This document shows, one piece after another, positions 25,001 to 32,695 of a stretch of 64,000 nucleotides of DNA. Position 1 is the stretch's first letter; each line of letters begins with the position of its first letter. Source of the stretch: an uncultured Candidatus Saccharibacteria bacterium (lineage in GTDB: Bacteria; Patescibacteriota; Saccharimonadia; Saccharimonadales; Saccharimonadaceae). The notes below the pieces were generated by a model. The model saw only the letters and a program-made list of their open reading frames with translations, was not told where the DNA came from and searched no databases. The position numbers and the translations under genes are program-made. The stretch lies in assembly GCA_948851665.1 (NCBI GenBank), contig CAQOWG010000006.1, forward strand, positions 1 to 64,000. The letters are read 5' to 3'.

Positions 25001-25173
25001 AGGATACGCTTAGCAGCAATCTGTTTGGCGAAATCGTAGGCAGCAAGAGTTTTGCCGAAACGGGGCTTTGCGTTCCAGAGGAACTTACGACGAGCAGGAT
25101 TTTTTTCTTGTCGCCAAAAAGCGAGGGTCTTTTCGATGGCTTCTTGTTGAGGTAAGCGCAGGGTATATTTCAT
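22036..25173 (-). CDS. DEAD/DEAH helicase - N6-adenine methyltransferase fusion (resident restriction-modification-like protein)
   Basis: 1045 residues from the ATG at 25173, which overlaps the stop of the gene upstream (ATGA). Helicase half: WNAKPRFGKT (about 33-42), IITNRPA, IIDEGHDGAG, LSGTPFRI, FRAQNQKAA. Methyltransferase half: GGEIFTPITVIDKML, SAM motif FFDPAASSGVFIAR (about 609), catalytic IISNPPYQQG (about 704), FPLGWQKPN. The order and motifs parallel the element's fusion protein (FLWDAKMRFGKT, NPPYQ) but it lacks the GIY-YIG domain and has its own motif I. Likely a type ISP/IIG-like defence protein. Confidence 0.8.
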   Translation of the reverse strand: MKYTLRLPQQEAIEKTLAFWRQEKNPARRKFLWNAKPRFGKTLAAYDFAKQIAAKRILIITNRPAIADSWAHDFFRYIAPTSELIFTSARSQCGTERVYSRTELLKDQTLLMRPLIHFISLQDIKGKDSTSNELKAKNRWIFEVEQPWDLLIIDEGHDGAGTIKSRAIFDRVKSDFTLVLSGTPFRILANQEFSDEQIYNWTYLDEQNTATTLPPLEFRLSESFSDHEAQLDFLARELSDPHSLWLLTDVESCRVMRAQLQKHPVFSSYRIILAAGRDASVHGPKTLTAVRQAIGNHPKSTRTITLSCGQLTTGITVPAWSAVVMLYDSNDLTRVSSAQYLQAAFRAQNQKAAHIFDFNPARCLTILQDYAQNLCGQKHLDDLFKYLKVSYIEQGIWRTLTPAEISSLPKRLMAREVVDSGFTRVRYLFKIDPSIKFSARTKLILRKIGQITPIVHRSTRTQTPVETMSRLHKARREITDFYAYQLGELIRSIPFLLHLYTPKYSFNDIKFSDLLQQVPAKDLSKIVGITKSELMHLVSEELFDEENLNLAIAEFLCRTKSLSEQIFQYISVPRGGEIFTPITVIDKMLDLLEQNNPYIFRSPDSVFFDPAASSGVFIARIARRLYQNLRPKFTSDHDCYLHILTQQIFAGSSSAIYQRSVLNTLTGLIKFSTAEIKLISKNLQIINFQKGVKMPKTFKPDIIISNPPYQQGHRQVYADFYKLAVDLDPEVLCMVFPLGWQKPNNHNGLGQINHSIYKRDPHLVSIDNYNGRTAEKLFPGFGTGGVNIVLRDKNYYNNGTIKQYEAGKFVGEIPLPQILPLSANEVVKPDELTCLIDLLSNSPKISALGSARKPYGFYADPLRRPEKYNLVLQDEAQHKNDVRLFGLFDDITRGYKYIPRKDLPKISTNIDAWKLFVPKAWGNMSERVGLGGSYSNICVAQPGDVCSETFIEFGPFKNQDEAYRMAKYFMTKFFRALLYIAKTSQNTAKDKYRYIPVPNLDSKIFERPIVQLDQALFDKYQVPVRSRNFILQNIQDRSEDNIDLL

Positions 25174-25640
25174 CCTTTCTTCTCCTTGGGAAAAATAGTT
25201 GGCGTCATGCAAAACTCAAAGTTACGAACCTTCTGCCAAAATGGAAAAGTAATTTTTGAATTGTCTCGCAATAAATCAGCTGCGATAAAGTTCTGCGCGA
25301 GAATTTGCTCCAGGAGTGGCGTAAAACGATAATCAGGTTGTGAATATCGAGTGACAAAGTTAGTAGCCAGTAACTGCAAACGATGCCGAGTTTCAGCAAT
25401 GGCGATTGGTCGAATATCTATACCGTACAAATTGGCAACAGTAAGTAAAACATCATTTTGAAGTACAGTAGCAGAATGATGTTGAATCTTTTGAAGACGG
25501 CGATCTAGGATTTCAACAAGAAAGTTGCCATCGCCACAACCGGGCTCAAAAAGTTTGGTACTTGGATTAGATAATTGCGGCTCAGCATAGTCGCAAAGTA
25601 AGCGCACTGTGGCGGGCGGCGTAATCCCTGCCTGCGTCAT
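25170..25640 (-). CDS. Short N6-adenine methyltransferase N-terminal-half protein
   Basis: 156 residues with ITPPATVRLLCDY, SAM motif KLFEPGCGDGNFLVEIL (about 29-45) and motif II/III-like YGIDIRPIAIAETRHRL. It ends before any NPPY motif (FCMTPTIFPKEKKG). It is translationally coupled to the fusion protein downstream, as the M subunit is linked to the fusion gene in the element, though in the opposite gene order. It may provide a second SAM site or be a relic of a full-length M gene. Confidence 0.65.
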   Translation of the reverse strand: MTQAGITPPATVRLLCDYAEPQLSNPSTKLFEPGCGDGNFLVEILDRRLQKIQHHSATVLQNDVLLTVANLYGIDIRPIAIAETRHRLQLLATNFVTRYSQPDYRFTPLLEQILAQNFIAADLLRDNSKITFPFWQKVRNFEFCMTPTIFPKEKKG

Positions 25641-25641
25641 G

Positions 25642-26109
25642 TCAATCTTTCATGATAATGTGATCAGTGAACCAGGTAGAAAAACCGTCAAGAGTAGAGT
25701 AAGCAGAAACGTCTTCACTGTTGTCCGCTTCAAGAAAGTCGATCGGCTTGCCACGACGAAAAACGACAAAGCTTGGGTAGAATTTGAGCCCAGGCACAAG
25801 CCCACTTTCGCGTAAACCAGAATAATCGATTTCGTAGATTACGAGATGATGAATACTGGCGAACTCTTTGATAATTTTACGCAAATCATCAGCCGTGCGA
25901 CAACCAGGCTGTGAAACGAAGAGCGCGAACGATTGCTGTTTAATAATTTTGTCCTCGACATCCTCAATCGTAGTGTTGATGATTTGGCCTTCGCCATACA
26001 TTTCGTTGCTGAGTTCAAACTTAGCGTCACGAATAATCATAAAAACAGCCAAGATGATAACGAGTCCAGCGATTATTACGGAAAATACAGGAATTATTCT
26101 TTTGCTCAT
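25642..26109 (-). CDS. Membrane-anchored thioredoxin-like protein with one cysteine
   Basis: 155 residues. One N-terminal membrane helix (about 7-27), then a thioredoxin-like fold: SFALFVSQPGCRTADDLRK at the active-site position, YEIDYSGL and the cis-proline segment FYPSFVVFRRGK. The usual CxxC is reduced to a single Cys (PGC), so it is not a normal disulphide oxidoreductase. It overlaps the end of the rhodanese-like gene upstream. Confidence 0.7.
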   Translation of the reverse strand: MSKRIIPVFSVIIAGLVIILAVFMIIRDAKFELSNEMYGEGQIINTTIEDVEDKIIKQQSFALFVSQPGCRTADDLRKIIKEFASIHHLVIYEIDYSGLRESGLVPGLKFYPSFVVFRRGKPIDFLEADNSEDVSAYSTLDGFSTWFTDHIIMKD

Positions 26110-26840
26110 TATTTCTTTAGCTCATGTAATTTACTAAAATCGATTTGATGATAAGGAACCTTCCAGAAAGCGTAATTCGTTTGACCGTCCTGTTTATATT
26201 TGACAGTGATATCATGCTCACCCTCATAAGTCCAGTAAGCGCCGACATTGTAAATCTTGTCAGCATCCCAACCAAGTTTTACTAACATTTGTTTAGTCAT
26301 GCCAGCGTAACCACCGCCACCACACATGATAAAAATGGTTTTGTCTTGCGGGAAAAGATCCTTAAGAACCTGAAGTGATTCAGTATAGTTGGGTTTATAG
26401 TTCCCATCTTTGTCTTGAGTAAAAAGGGTTTTGCCAGTATAGGTGTTGCCGACTTCCTCAGGAAGGCCAGTGACGTTGACGAGGTATGGCAAAGGTACAA
26501 TTTCAAAACCTTCAACAAAGCCGGAGAGATATGAATCGCCACCAATAGCGGCATAATCACCAGGATCAATGAGCATGCGCATGTCGCGATAAACGACATC
26601 ATTGCGACCGAGATACTGGTCAAGAGTGGCCTCGTTGATATTTTTATCGATACCAAATTGTTCGCCACGAATACCATCAGAGAGTTCCGGTGAAGGGAGG
26701 TCTGAGACAGACTCATCAGGATGTGGCTCAGAAAGGGCTCGACCAAGCATAATAAAACCGGCAGCAATAGCAACAACCACGACGAGACCAGCTAATAATG
26801 GTAGGAGGGGTTTTTGAGATTTAGAAATACACTGTACCAT
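26109..26840 (-). CDS. Membrane-anchored rhodanese-like protein
   Basis: 243 residues. N-terminal membrane helix (about 12-34) and an extracytoplasmic rhodanese-like domain: VYRDMRMLIDPGDYAA and VNVTGL, then the active-site loop FIMCGGGGYAG with the catalytic-position Cys, and KLGWDADKIYNVGAYW. It may transfer sulphur or sense redox state outside the cell. TATAAT ends 7 nt before the ATG, so it is probably leaderless. Operon with the thioredoxin-like gene. Confidence 0.75.
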   Translation of the reverse strand: MVQCISKSQKPLLPLLAGLVVVVAIAAGFIMLGRALSEPHPDESVSDLPSPELSDGIRGEQFGIDKNINEATLDQYLGRNDVVYRDMRMLIDPGDYAAIGGDSYLSGFVEGFEIVPLPYLVNVTGLPEEVGNTYTGKTLFTQDKDGNYKPNYTESLQVLKDLFPQDKTIFIMCGGGGYAGMTKQMLVKLGWDADKIYNVGAYWTYEGEHDITVKYKQDGQTNYAFWKVPYHQIDFSKLHELKK

Positions 26841-26864
26841 ATAATATATTATACTACATATTTA

Positions 26865-27431
26865 TCACTCTCGATAACCTTTAGCGAGTAATGACGCCTC
26901 GATTTGTTCTATACGAGCAAAAACTGAGGTAAAAAAACGCGTAAGAATAGGCTTGATATTATGGAAGTTAACAGACATATGTTTGGTAGCACAGGCTAGA
27001 CGAATTTCTGAAAGCTGGCGGCGCAAAGTAGGGACAAGCGATAATGAGATACAGACAAGGATCTTGATGTCGGCGGTATCAATATGGAAAAACTTGAGCG
27101 GAGCACATAACTTTTGGATTGTGACGGCAATTTCAAGGTTGCTCGTAGTGCTGGCATAGACCATGGTCATTTGGCAGACGATTAAGAGCTTATAAGAAAT
27201 CCAAATGGCATTTTCGAGATTATCTAACCAGAAATTAAAAAGAAAGGCCAGCAGAATGAATGGCATAAATTTGAGCGTGCCGAAGATAATTTTGCGCAGG
27301 CTAGACTGGGCAAGAACACAGACGGCGAGTGTAAGTAAGAAATTAACAAGGATTAAAATGAGAATCCAGTAGTTATTAGGCAGAAAAAAAGTGGTTGTCG
27401 TATAAATAAGAAAAAGGAAAAATTTAATCAT
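26865..27431 (-). CDS. ecfT: ECF transporter transmembrane (T) subunit
   Basis: 188 residues, four to five hydrophobic segments, and the coupling-helix region ICISLSLVPTLRRQLSEIRLA plus a later ARIEQIEASLLAKGY close to the EcfT ending. Starts with an overlap on the EcfA stop (ATGATTAA). It joins the S and A subunits and transmits ATP-driven motion. Shorter than usual EcfT (about 250-265). Confidence 0.8.
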   Translation of the reverse strand: MIKFFLFLIYTTTTFFLPNNYWILILILVNFLLTLAVCVLAQSSLRKIIFGTLKFMPFILLAFLFNFWLDNLENAIWISYKLLIVCQMTMVYASTTSNLEIAVTIQKLCAPLKFFHIDTADIKILVCISLSLVPTLRRQLSEIRLACATKHMSVNFHNIKPILTRFFTSVFARIEQIEASLLAKGYRE

Positions 27432-28221
27432 GATGAATTTTATTTATTAAAGTGTGCGATAACTCGGCAATGGTAAAATCTTTAAGTTCCAAATCTATAT
27501 TAGACTTTTGCAGTGCTTCTGCAATTTGTAAAATTGTTGGCAAAACTAGACCGTGCTGGCGCAAAAAATCAGCCTGGTCGAGCAGCCGAGAGCGAGGTAT
27601 TTCAGCAATTATGCGACCACTTTCTAAAACTAACGTGCGGTCAGCCAGCAAAATTTCATCAGCGGCGTTAGTGAGTAATAATATAGTGCAACCTTGGTTC
27701 TTGAGGTTACGGATAATAGTGTGAATCTTGTCTTTACCAGCACTATCAATCATAGTGGTGGGCTCGTCCAAAATTAGATATTTAGCGTTAATTGCAAGTG
27801 CCTCAGCAATCATAATGCGTTGTTTTTGACCAAGCGATAGCTCGTAAAGATTGCGTTTCTTAAATTCCAACATGTCGACTTGCCGCAAGGCGTTATCTAT
27901 ACGCGAATCAATTTCCGATGGGCTCAAAGTTTGTAAGGCAAAAGATAATTCATCTCGGATATCACTGAAGATAATTTGATTCTCAGGATTTTGAAAAACA
28001 ATGCCGATTGGCTGATTGCTGGGCTTATGACCGTCAACAGTGACCTCTCCAACGCGGAACCTAGTAAGCCCTGCCAAAATGCGTCCAAGAGTAGATTTTC
28101 CAGACCCATTTTTCCCAACCAAAGCCACACACTCGCCGGTTTTTACCGTGAGACTTACCCCGTTAAGGGCGTTCTCATGAGCGCCGCGGTAGCGAAACTT
28201 GAGGTTCTGTGCCTTAATCAT
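27424..28221 (-). CDS. ecfA: ECF transporter ATP-binding subunit
   Basis: 265 residues from the ATG at 28221 (MIKAQNLKFRYRG). Walker A VGKNGSGKST, Q-loop FQNPENQ, ABC signature LSLGQKQR, Walker B YLILDEPT and switch His region LLLTNAAD (His replaced by Asn). ECF modules usually have two different ATPases; only one is encoded here, so it would work as a homodimer or with a partner elsewhere. The start overlaps the FolT stop. Confidence 0.88.
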   Translation of the reverse strand: MIKAQNLKFRYRGAHENALNGVSLTVKTGECVALVGKNGSGKSTLGRILAGLTRFRVGEVTVDGHKPSNQPIGIVFQNPENQIIFSDIRDELSFALQTLSPSEIDSRIDNALRQVDMLEFKKRNLYELSLGQKQRIMIAEALAINAKYLILDEPTTMIDSAGKDKIHTIIRNLKNQGCTILLLTNAADEILLADRTLVLESGRIIAEIPRSRLLDQADFLRQHGLVLPTILQIAEALQKSNIDLELKDFTIAELSHTLINKIHHD

Positions 28222-28834
28222 AGTCGGGTAATTTGGAATTATGTTCTTCAATTGGGTCGGCTGGGGCAGAATAAAGAATTCGACTGAGCGGTTTACGCAA
28301 TAAGGCTTCAACTGCCAGGAAGATTACGAAATGCGCTGGTGCAGTAATCAGGTTTTTATAAATGCGCCCGACTAGTAGAGGCCAGAAGGCTTGCCCAGAA
28401 GTGATGCTCGTCCATAGAGTATTGAGAGCAAGATTAGCGATCAGTGCAACGAGAACCAGCGCGATTGCGACTCGCAAAACGTACTGGCGATAAGACGGCT
28501 TATCTGGCGTAGGGCGATAAAGCAAAAAACCATAGATCAAAGCGGCGACGGCCGTAGTGATAGTGTAGCCGATAAAGAATGCTCCGCTCGGGAAAAGGGT
28601 TGCACCAATTAGATCGGCAAGAACATTGAGAAGTAGAGTCCATTTCCAGCCAAGCCAGGTAGCGCAAAGCATAGTTGGCAAAAACCCAAAACTAATTTTC
28701 ATGATGGGAGTTCTGACAGAAAGGAAACGCGATAGAACAATTAGTAAAGCCAAAAGGATGGCCGTGAGAATGATTTTTTTCAATCGAGAAATTGGATAGC
28801 CCGTAGTGATGTTTGACGGTGCACGTTTTTTCAT
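28214..28834 (-). CDS. folT: ECF transporter S component, FolT family (folate)
   Basis: 206 residues, six hydrophobic segments: KISFGFLPTMLCATWLGWKW, DLIGATLFPSGAFFIGYT and ANLALNTLWTSI follow the FolT pattern (FGFLP, ADLIGA..FP.G.FF.G, LNTLW). It should bind folate for uptake with EcfA and EcfT. folD lies about 1.5 kb away. The Shine-Dalgarno AAGGAG lies in the 3' arm of a terminator-like hairpin, so expression is probably controlled by the leader. Confidence 0.82.
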   Translation of the reverse strand: MKKRAPSNITTGYPISRLKKIILTAILLALLIVLSRFLSVRTPIMKISFGFLPTMLCATWLGWKWTLLLNVLADLIGATLFPSGAFFIGYTITTAVAALIYGFLLYRPTPDKPSYRQYVLRVAIALVLVALIANLALNTLWTSITSGQAFWPLLVGRIYKNLITAPAHFVIFLAVEALLRKPLSRILYSAPADPIEEHNSKLPDYD

Positions 28835-28869
28835 AAAAACTCCTTTTCTTCCGTAACGAAGAAAAGGAG
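28835..28869 (-). terminator. Leader hairpin that is both terminator and Shine-Dalgarno sequestor
   Basis: On the minus strand, CTCCTTTTCTTC (28869-28858 complement) pairs with GAAGAAAAGGAG (28851-28840), 12 bp perfect, followed by five T and then the folT ATG. The AAGGAG ribosome site is inside the stem. Confidence 0.8.
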
Positions 28870-28909
28870 AGTTATTACTAAATCTGATTTTCTTTATTAA
28901 CGGAATGCG

Positions 28910-28980
28910 AATATAGATTAGCGACTATTGTCTTGACCCGGCAGCAACTTCCCGTCTGCAGGGGCTTAACTATCTATATC
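28910..28980 (-). promoter_or_regulatory. Candidate riboswitch aptamer in the folT leader
   Basis: On the minus strand P1 is GATATAGAT (28980-28972) with ATCTATATT (28918-28910), 9 bp. Inside are a helix CCC..GCAG with CTGC.GGG carrying loop ACGGGAAGTTG, and a small hairpin GAC-AATA-GTC. The aptamer lies between an extended -10 promoter (TGCTATAAT, 29018-29010) and the sequestering hairpin. It does not match the tetrahydrofolate riboswitch consensus as I remember it. The ligand is guessed from the gene only. Confidence 0.6.
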
Positions 28981-29032
28981 CTACTTTAATAAATACTGTT
29001 TATACACAGATTATAGCACAAATATTAACGAA

Positions 29033-29158
29033 TTATATGTTTGGGAACTCTTTTTTGCCTAATCTATGTAAATAGGCTGCTACAAGAGATCCGGCAATAA
29101 TAACGCCGACGATATCGGCTGCAAGAGCCGCCCATAGAACACCATTAATGCTATGCAT
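29033..29158 (-). pseudogene. Possible C-terminal remnant of a multidrug (MATE-like) transporter
   Basis: A 41-codon frame reads MHSINGVLWAALAADIVGVI then IAGSLVAAYLHRLGKKEFPNI. One hydrophobic helix followed by a basic tail resembles the end of MATE-family transporters (NGV-WA..AD....). No upstream part is found. It has no Shine-Dalgarno. Could equally be a chance frame. Confidence 0.3.
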
Positions 29159-29169
29159 GGCGTTGTTAT

Positions 29170-29205
29170 AAAAAATCAACTCCATTCGCATGGAGCTGAT
29201 TTTTG
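29170..29205 (-). terminator. Terminator downstream of tRNA-Lys
   Basis: ATCA-a-CTCCAT (loop TCGC) ATGGAG-c-TGAT with A/T runs on both sides; on the minus strand it is followed by six T, 10 nt after the tRNA. Confidence 0.85.
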
Positions 29206-29215
29206 GACTACGTTA

Positions 29216-29292
29216 TGGTGAGTCGGGAGGGACTCGAACCCTCGACACTCTGCTTAAGAGGCAGATGCTCTAACCAGCTGAGCTACCGACCC
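29216..29292 (-). tRNA. tRNA-Lys (anticodon CUU)
   Basis: Minus strand: GGGTCGG acceptor, D arm GCTC...GAGC, anticodon stem TCTGC/GCAGA with loop CTCTTAA (anticodon CTT), T loop TTCGAGT, acceptor CCGACTC, A, encoded CCA. 77 nt. Confidence 0.95.
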
Positions 29293-29354
29293 ATATGTTG
29301 TGTATTATAGCACAAAGGTGGCATAATTGGAAGAGTTTTGGTATAATAATTGGT

Positions 29355-30380
29355 ATGAAAATGCGCGAGCAAATAATGATTTCTGAACTAACCACAATGC
29401 GAATTGGTGGCCCAGCACGTTATGTGGTCGAGATAGAGCAAGTGGAAGATTTGTGCTGGGCATATGAGTTTGCGGAGGAGCAGGGCTTACCAGTTTGGGT
29501 TATGGGTGAAGGCGCAAACACAATTGGTCATGACAGAGGGTTTAATGGCGTAATTATACTAAACAGACTGCGGGGTATAGAAATTGTCGCAGAGGATGAA
29601 AAAACGATGACCTTGCGTGGTATGGCTGGCGAAAACTGGGATCGGTTTGTGGAGTTCACGACAGCGCGGGGATTATCAGGAATTGAAACACTTAGCAAGA
29701 TTCCTGGGACACTTGGGGCGGCACCAGTGCAAAATATTGGAGCGTATGGTCGAGACGTGTCACAGGTTCTTGAAAGCGTTGAGGTTTTTGATACAAAAAC
29801 GCGTGAGATTACAATCATCCCAAAATCAAAAATGAACCTTAGTTATCGCTCGTCGCGCTTCAACAAGGGTGGGGATGTTGGTAGGTTTGTCATTGTGTCG
29901 GTAACGATGAAACTTTCAAAAGAGCAAACTCTTTCGGCTCCATTTTATGCCTCGCTGCAACGCTATATCGATGAGCATAATGTAACTGATTTTTCGCCAC
30001 AAAATATTCGACAGATGGTATCGACAATTCGAGCAGACAAATTACCCGACCCTCAATTCGTGGCAAGTAGTGGGAGTTTTTTCAAGAACATTTATTTAAA
30101 TAAAAATGAAGCGGATGAGGCTGAACAAAAAGGCATTCCTTTGTGGCGAAACGAAGATGGAAGCGGAAAAATTAATTCTGGGTGGCTAATAGAACAGTGT
30201 GGATTAAAAGGTAAGCAGCTCTTTGGCTTTAGAGTGAGCGAGAAGGCAGCTTTGGTACTTATTAATGAAAGTGCAACTAGCTACGCCGAGCTCGATAAGG
30301 CGCGCGCAGAAATCCGACAAAAAGTATTAGAAAAATTTGGCTACGAATTACAGCAAGAGCCAGTGGAGATTAGTGAATGA
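29355..30380 (+). CDS. murB: UDP-N-acetylenolpyruvoylglucosamine reductase
   Basis: 341 residues from the ATG at 29355. FAD-binding segments TTMRIGGPARYVVEI, WVMGEGANTI, GLSGIETLSKIPGTLGAAPV with the NIGAYGRDV loop, and SYRSSRF; the catalytic Ser (ASSGSFFKN) and C-terminal Glu region are present. Carries out the second step of UDP-MurNAc synthesis, following MurA encoded at 37661. TATAAT (29342-29347) ends 7 nt before the ATG, so a leaderless start is likely; the frame extends to 29295 but that part overlaps the promoter. Confidence 0.93.
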   Translation: MKMREQIMISELTTMRIGGPARYVVEIEQVEDLCWAYEFAEEQGLPVWVMGEGANTIGHDRGFNGVIILNRLRGIEIVAEDEKTMTLRGMAGENWDRFVEFTTARGLSGIETLSKIPGTLGAAPVQNIGAYGRDVSQVLESVEVFDTKTREITIIPKSKMNLSYRSSRFNKGGDVGRFVIVSVTMKLSKEQTLSAPFYASLQRYIDEHNVTDFSPQNIRQMVSTIRADKLPDPQFVASSGSFFKNIYLNKNEADEAEQKGIPLWRNEDGSGKINSGWLIEQCGLKGKQLFGFRVSEKAALVLINESATSYAELDKARAEIRQKVLEKFGYELQQEPVEISE

Positions 30381-31192
30381 AGATTCTGAATGGAGCAGAA
30401 ATTGCTAGCTACATGAAAGTAAACCAGGCGCACACCGTGAAGGCGCTGAATGCGAATGGAATTTATCCGAAGTTAGTCATTATTCGGGATAGTGAGAGCC
30501 CCGTAATTTCAAAATATGTAGAACTTAAAAAAGCATACGGCGACGACATAGGCATAGAGGTGGAGGATTGGTGTCGCGAAGACGTTGCAGGCGCAATTGA
30601 AGAAGCAAATAGCGATACAAGTGTACACGGCTTGATTGTACAGTTGCCTCTGAATAGCGAATTGAGTCTAGATGAAATACTTGGAAAAATTATTCCAAAA
30701 AAAGACGTGGATGGGTTAAATAACTATTCGTCTGGAGATATAAGGTGTTTCGATTCGGCAACTGCGACGGCGATTAATTGGTTGCTTTCCGCCTATGATA
30801 TTCCCTTGTCAAATTTAAAAATTGCTTTAGTGGGACGAGGACGGTTGGTGGGGCGGCCACTATTCAGGATGTGGCAAGATTCAAAATACGATGTGACGGT
30901 TTTTCACCGGGGAGATGATTTAACTCAGTTGGTAAATTTTGACGTCATCGTAAGTGCAACCGGCTCTCCACATTTAATTACAAACGATTTAGTAAAGTCC
31001 GGTGCCATAATTGTAGATGCCGGTACAGCAAGCGAAGGTGGTGTGCTAGTGGGCGACGTAGCCGATGAAGTACGTGAGCGAGCTGATCTTTCTGCCATTA
31101 CACCAAAAGTTGGTGGGGTGGGACCACTAACAGTAACTGCACTTTTTGAGCACGTGTTGCAAGCCGCAAATCAGACTTCGACCAATTCATAG
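30377..31192 (+). CDS. folD: Bifunctional methylenetetrahydrofolate dehydrogenase / cyclohydrolase
   Basis: 271 residues. The catalytic segment SKYVELKKAYGDDIGIE has the conserved Tyr and Lys; HGLIVQLPLN and KDVDGLNNYSSG follow; the NADP-binding domain has LVGRGRLVGRPLF, and VGGVGPLTVTALFEH matches the family PGGVGPMT motif. It interconverts methylene-, methenyl- and formyl-tetrahydrofolate, supplying one-carbon units (e.g. for the ThyA-like enzyme at 49483). ATGA overlap with murB. Confidence 0.92.
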   Translation: MKILNGAEIASYMKVNQAHTVKALNANGIYPKLVIIRDSESPVISKYVELKKAYGDDIGIEVEDWCREDVAGAIEEANSDTSVHGLIVQLPLNSELSLDEILGKIIPKKDVDGLNNYSSGDIRCFDSATATAINWLLSAYDIPLSNLKIALVGRGRLVGRPLFRMWQDSKYDVTVFHRGDDLTQLVNFDVIVSATGSPHLITNDLVKSGAIIVDAGTASEGGVLVGDVADEVRERADLSAITPKVGGVGPLTVTALFEHVLQAANQTSTNS

Positions 31193-32091
31193 TCGCGCGA
31201 ACCAAGGCCAAGCGTTTCAGCGTATTCTAGAATGTGACGACCTTCCTGGCGATCGATTTCTTTTTGTAACTCTTTGGCACCGGGCTCATTACTGGCATAG
31301 ATAAAATCAACAAAGGCCTGATCATTAGCAACTGGATCAAGGCTAGCAACAATACCAAGGTCATGCATAACTGGATCGTCCTGTTCGGCTGCGCAATCGC
31401 AGAGCAAAGAAATTGCGTTCATAACTGTAACATGGGCGATTGGCTTACCAGCAGCACGAAAATAATCATCGACTGCCTTAGCGGCTTCGGCCATTGATTC
31501 GATAAAAGCTGTTTGTGAAGTGTCACGATCATGAATACGGCCATCCTCTTCAAAAGTCAGACGTTCAGTCATTTCTTCGGGACTATCGCTTTCGCCGCAC
31601 ATATGAATATAAGCTTTGCCGTTGCGTGAAGCGATGCCGATGGATTGGTTCTTGAGATTAGCGCCAAAACCACCCATCGGATGACCTTTACCATGAGCAA
31701 GGTTGAGCAATGAGTCATAATTATCGAGGTGAGTACCGACAATATCATATTTAAGATGCTTGCCGCCTTCGACAGGAATGTGCATTTCGCCGTCGGCATC
31801 CATGATGTCGACGTCAGCAAAATCAGTAAAACCGTGTTCTTTTGCAACTTCTAGGTGCTCAGCCGTATCGCCACGCGCACCGTCATAAGCTGTATTACAC
31901 TCAACAATTGTGCCACCGATTTGTTGGACTAATGGTCCGATTAGATTAGCCTTAAGATAGCCCTTTGAGCCACGTTCCCCGGTAGAAACTTTGACGGCAA
32001 TTTTGCCTGGCAAGTCGGCGCCAATGGCTTGGTAGATTTTGATAAGACTTTCGGGAGTAATTTCCTTCGTATAATAAACTTTCGATTTCAT
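31171..32091 (-). CDS. DUF362 family protein
   Basis: 306 residues from the ATG at 32091 (MKSKVYYTKEI), preceded by TATAAT with a 6-nt gap. Sequence KIAVKVSTGERGSKGYL, VECNTAYDGARGDTAEHLEVAKEHGF, GGFGANLKNQSIGIASR and a HVTVMNAISLLCDC segment match DUF362 proteins, often annotated as iron-sulphur-related. Here the usual 4Fe-4S ferredoxin cysteines are absent. The role is unknown. Its 3' end overlaps the folD 3' end on the other strand. Confidence 0.75.
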   Translation of the reverse strand: MKSKVYYTKEITPESLIKIYQAIGADLPGKIAVKVSTGERGSKGYLKANLIGPLVQQIGGTIVECNTAYDGARGDTAEHLEVAKEHGFTDFADVDIMDADGEMHIPVEGGKHLKYDIVGTHLDNYDSLLNLAHGKGHPMGGFGANLKNQSIGIASRNGKAYIHMCGESDSPEEMTERLTFEEDGRIHDRDTSQTAFIESMAEAAKAVDDYFRAAGKPIAHVTVMNAISLLCDCAAEQDDPVMHDLGIVASLDPVANDQAFVDFIYASNEPGAKELQKEIDRQEGRHILEYAETLGLGSRDYELVEV

Positions 32092-32098
32092 AATTATA

Positions 32099-32695
32099 TT
32101 ATATATGATTTTGGCCAAAATTTAAGGGGACTGGTCGACCCGTTTCGATATGATTCCGCATTGCATGGCCATTGATATGAGCAGGAGGCTTTGAATAAGC
32201 ATAAAGGCGGAAATTTCGAACATCATAATTGTTGGGCAAATAGCGAAAAGCCTGGAAGCATTTGAGCACATGATCCTGAAAGGCGTGAGCAAAGTCTGCT
32301 TCGTCTCCATAATTATGAGTACCGTTAAACGGAAGGGCGGCGCCGGAGTATGGCGGCTCAATCCAACAAATGTGATTATTATGCCGAAAGGTTAGAGCCG
32401 TATGAGATGGACAGCCAGCACTATCATCATAGAAAATGTAGTAAGTTTGAACTTGGAAATCGGTCATCGCGGCAAACCAGTCGCGCATCAATTCAACTAC
32501 ATCCCAGCAGATACCAACATGGGAAACTAAGAGCTCGGTTGGGGTTTGGAGCGAATAAGTTTCCGGATTATTAACGGAATGGTGTATAAGACCAGCGCGA
32601 TCACGCCAACCAAAAAGAATATTTTGGCCAATCCATGAAAGTAGGTCGGCTGGCTGCAGGATTTGATGCTCGCGATAAAAATCGACCGAAGTCAT
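32099..32695 (-). CDS. Transglutaminase-like cysteine protease-fold protein
   Basis: 198 residues. LLVSHVGICWDVVELMRDW supplies a Cys at the N-end of a helix and CPSHTALTFRHNNHICWIEPP supplies His and an acidic residue, the Cys-His-Asp/Glu layout of transglutaminase-like proteins. No signal peptide. Substrate unknown. It overlaps the TfoX-N gene at its start. Confidence 0.65.
   Translation of the reverse strand: MTSVDFYREHQILQPADLLSWIGQNILFGWRDRAGLIHHSVNNPETYSLQTPTELLVSHVGICWDVVELMRDWFAAMTDFQVQTYYIFYDDSAGCPSHTALTFRHNNHICWIEPPYSGAALPFNGTHNYGDEADFAHAFQDHVLKCFQAFRYLPNNYDVRNFRLYAYSKPPAHINGHAMRNHIETGRPVPLNFGQNHI

Noticed and set aside
28910..28980. Tetrahydrofolate riboswitch
   Set aside because: The conserved segments of that class were not found; only the gene context points to folate.
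29295..29354. N-terminal extension of murB
   Set aside because: The extra 20 codons span the promoter and tRNA flank; MurB homology starts after the ATG at 29355.
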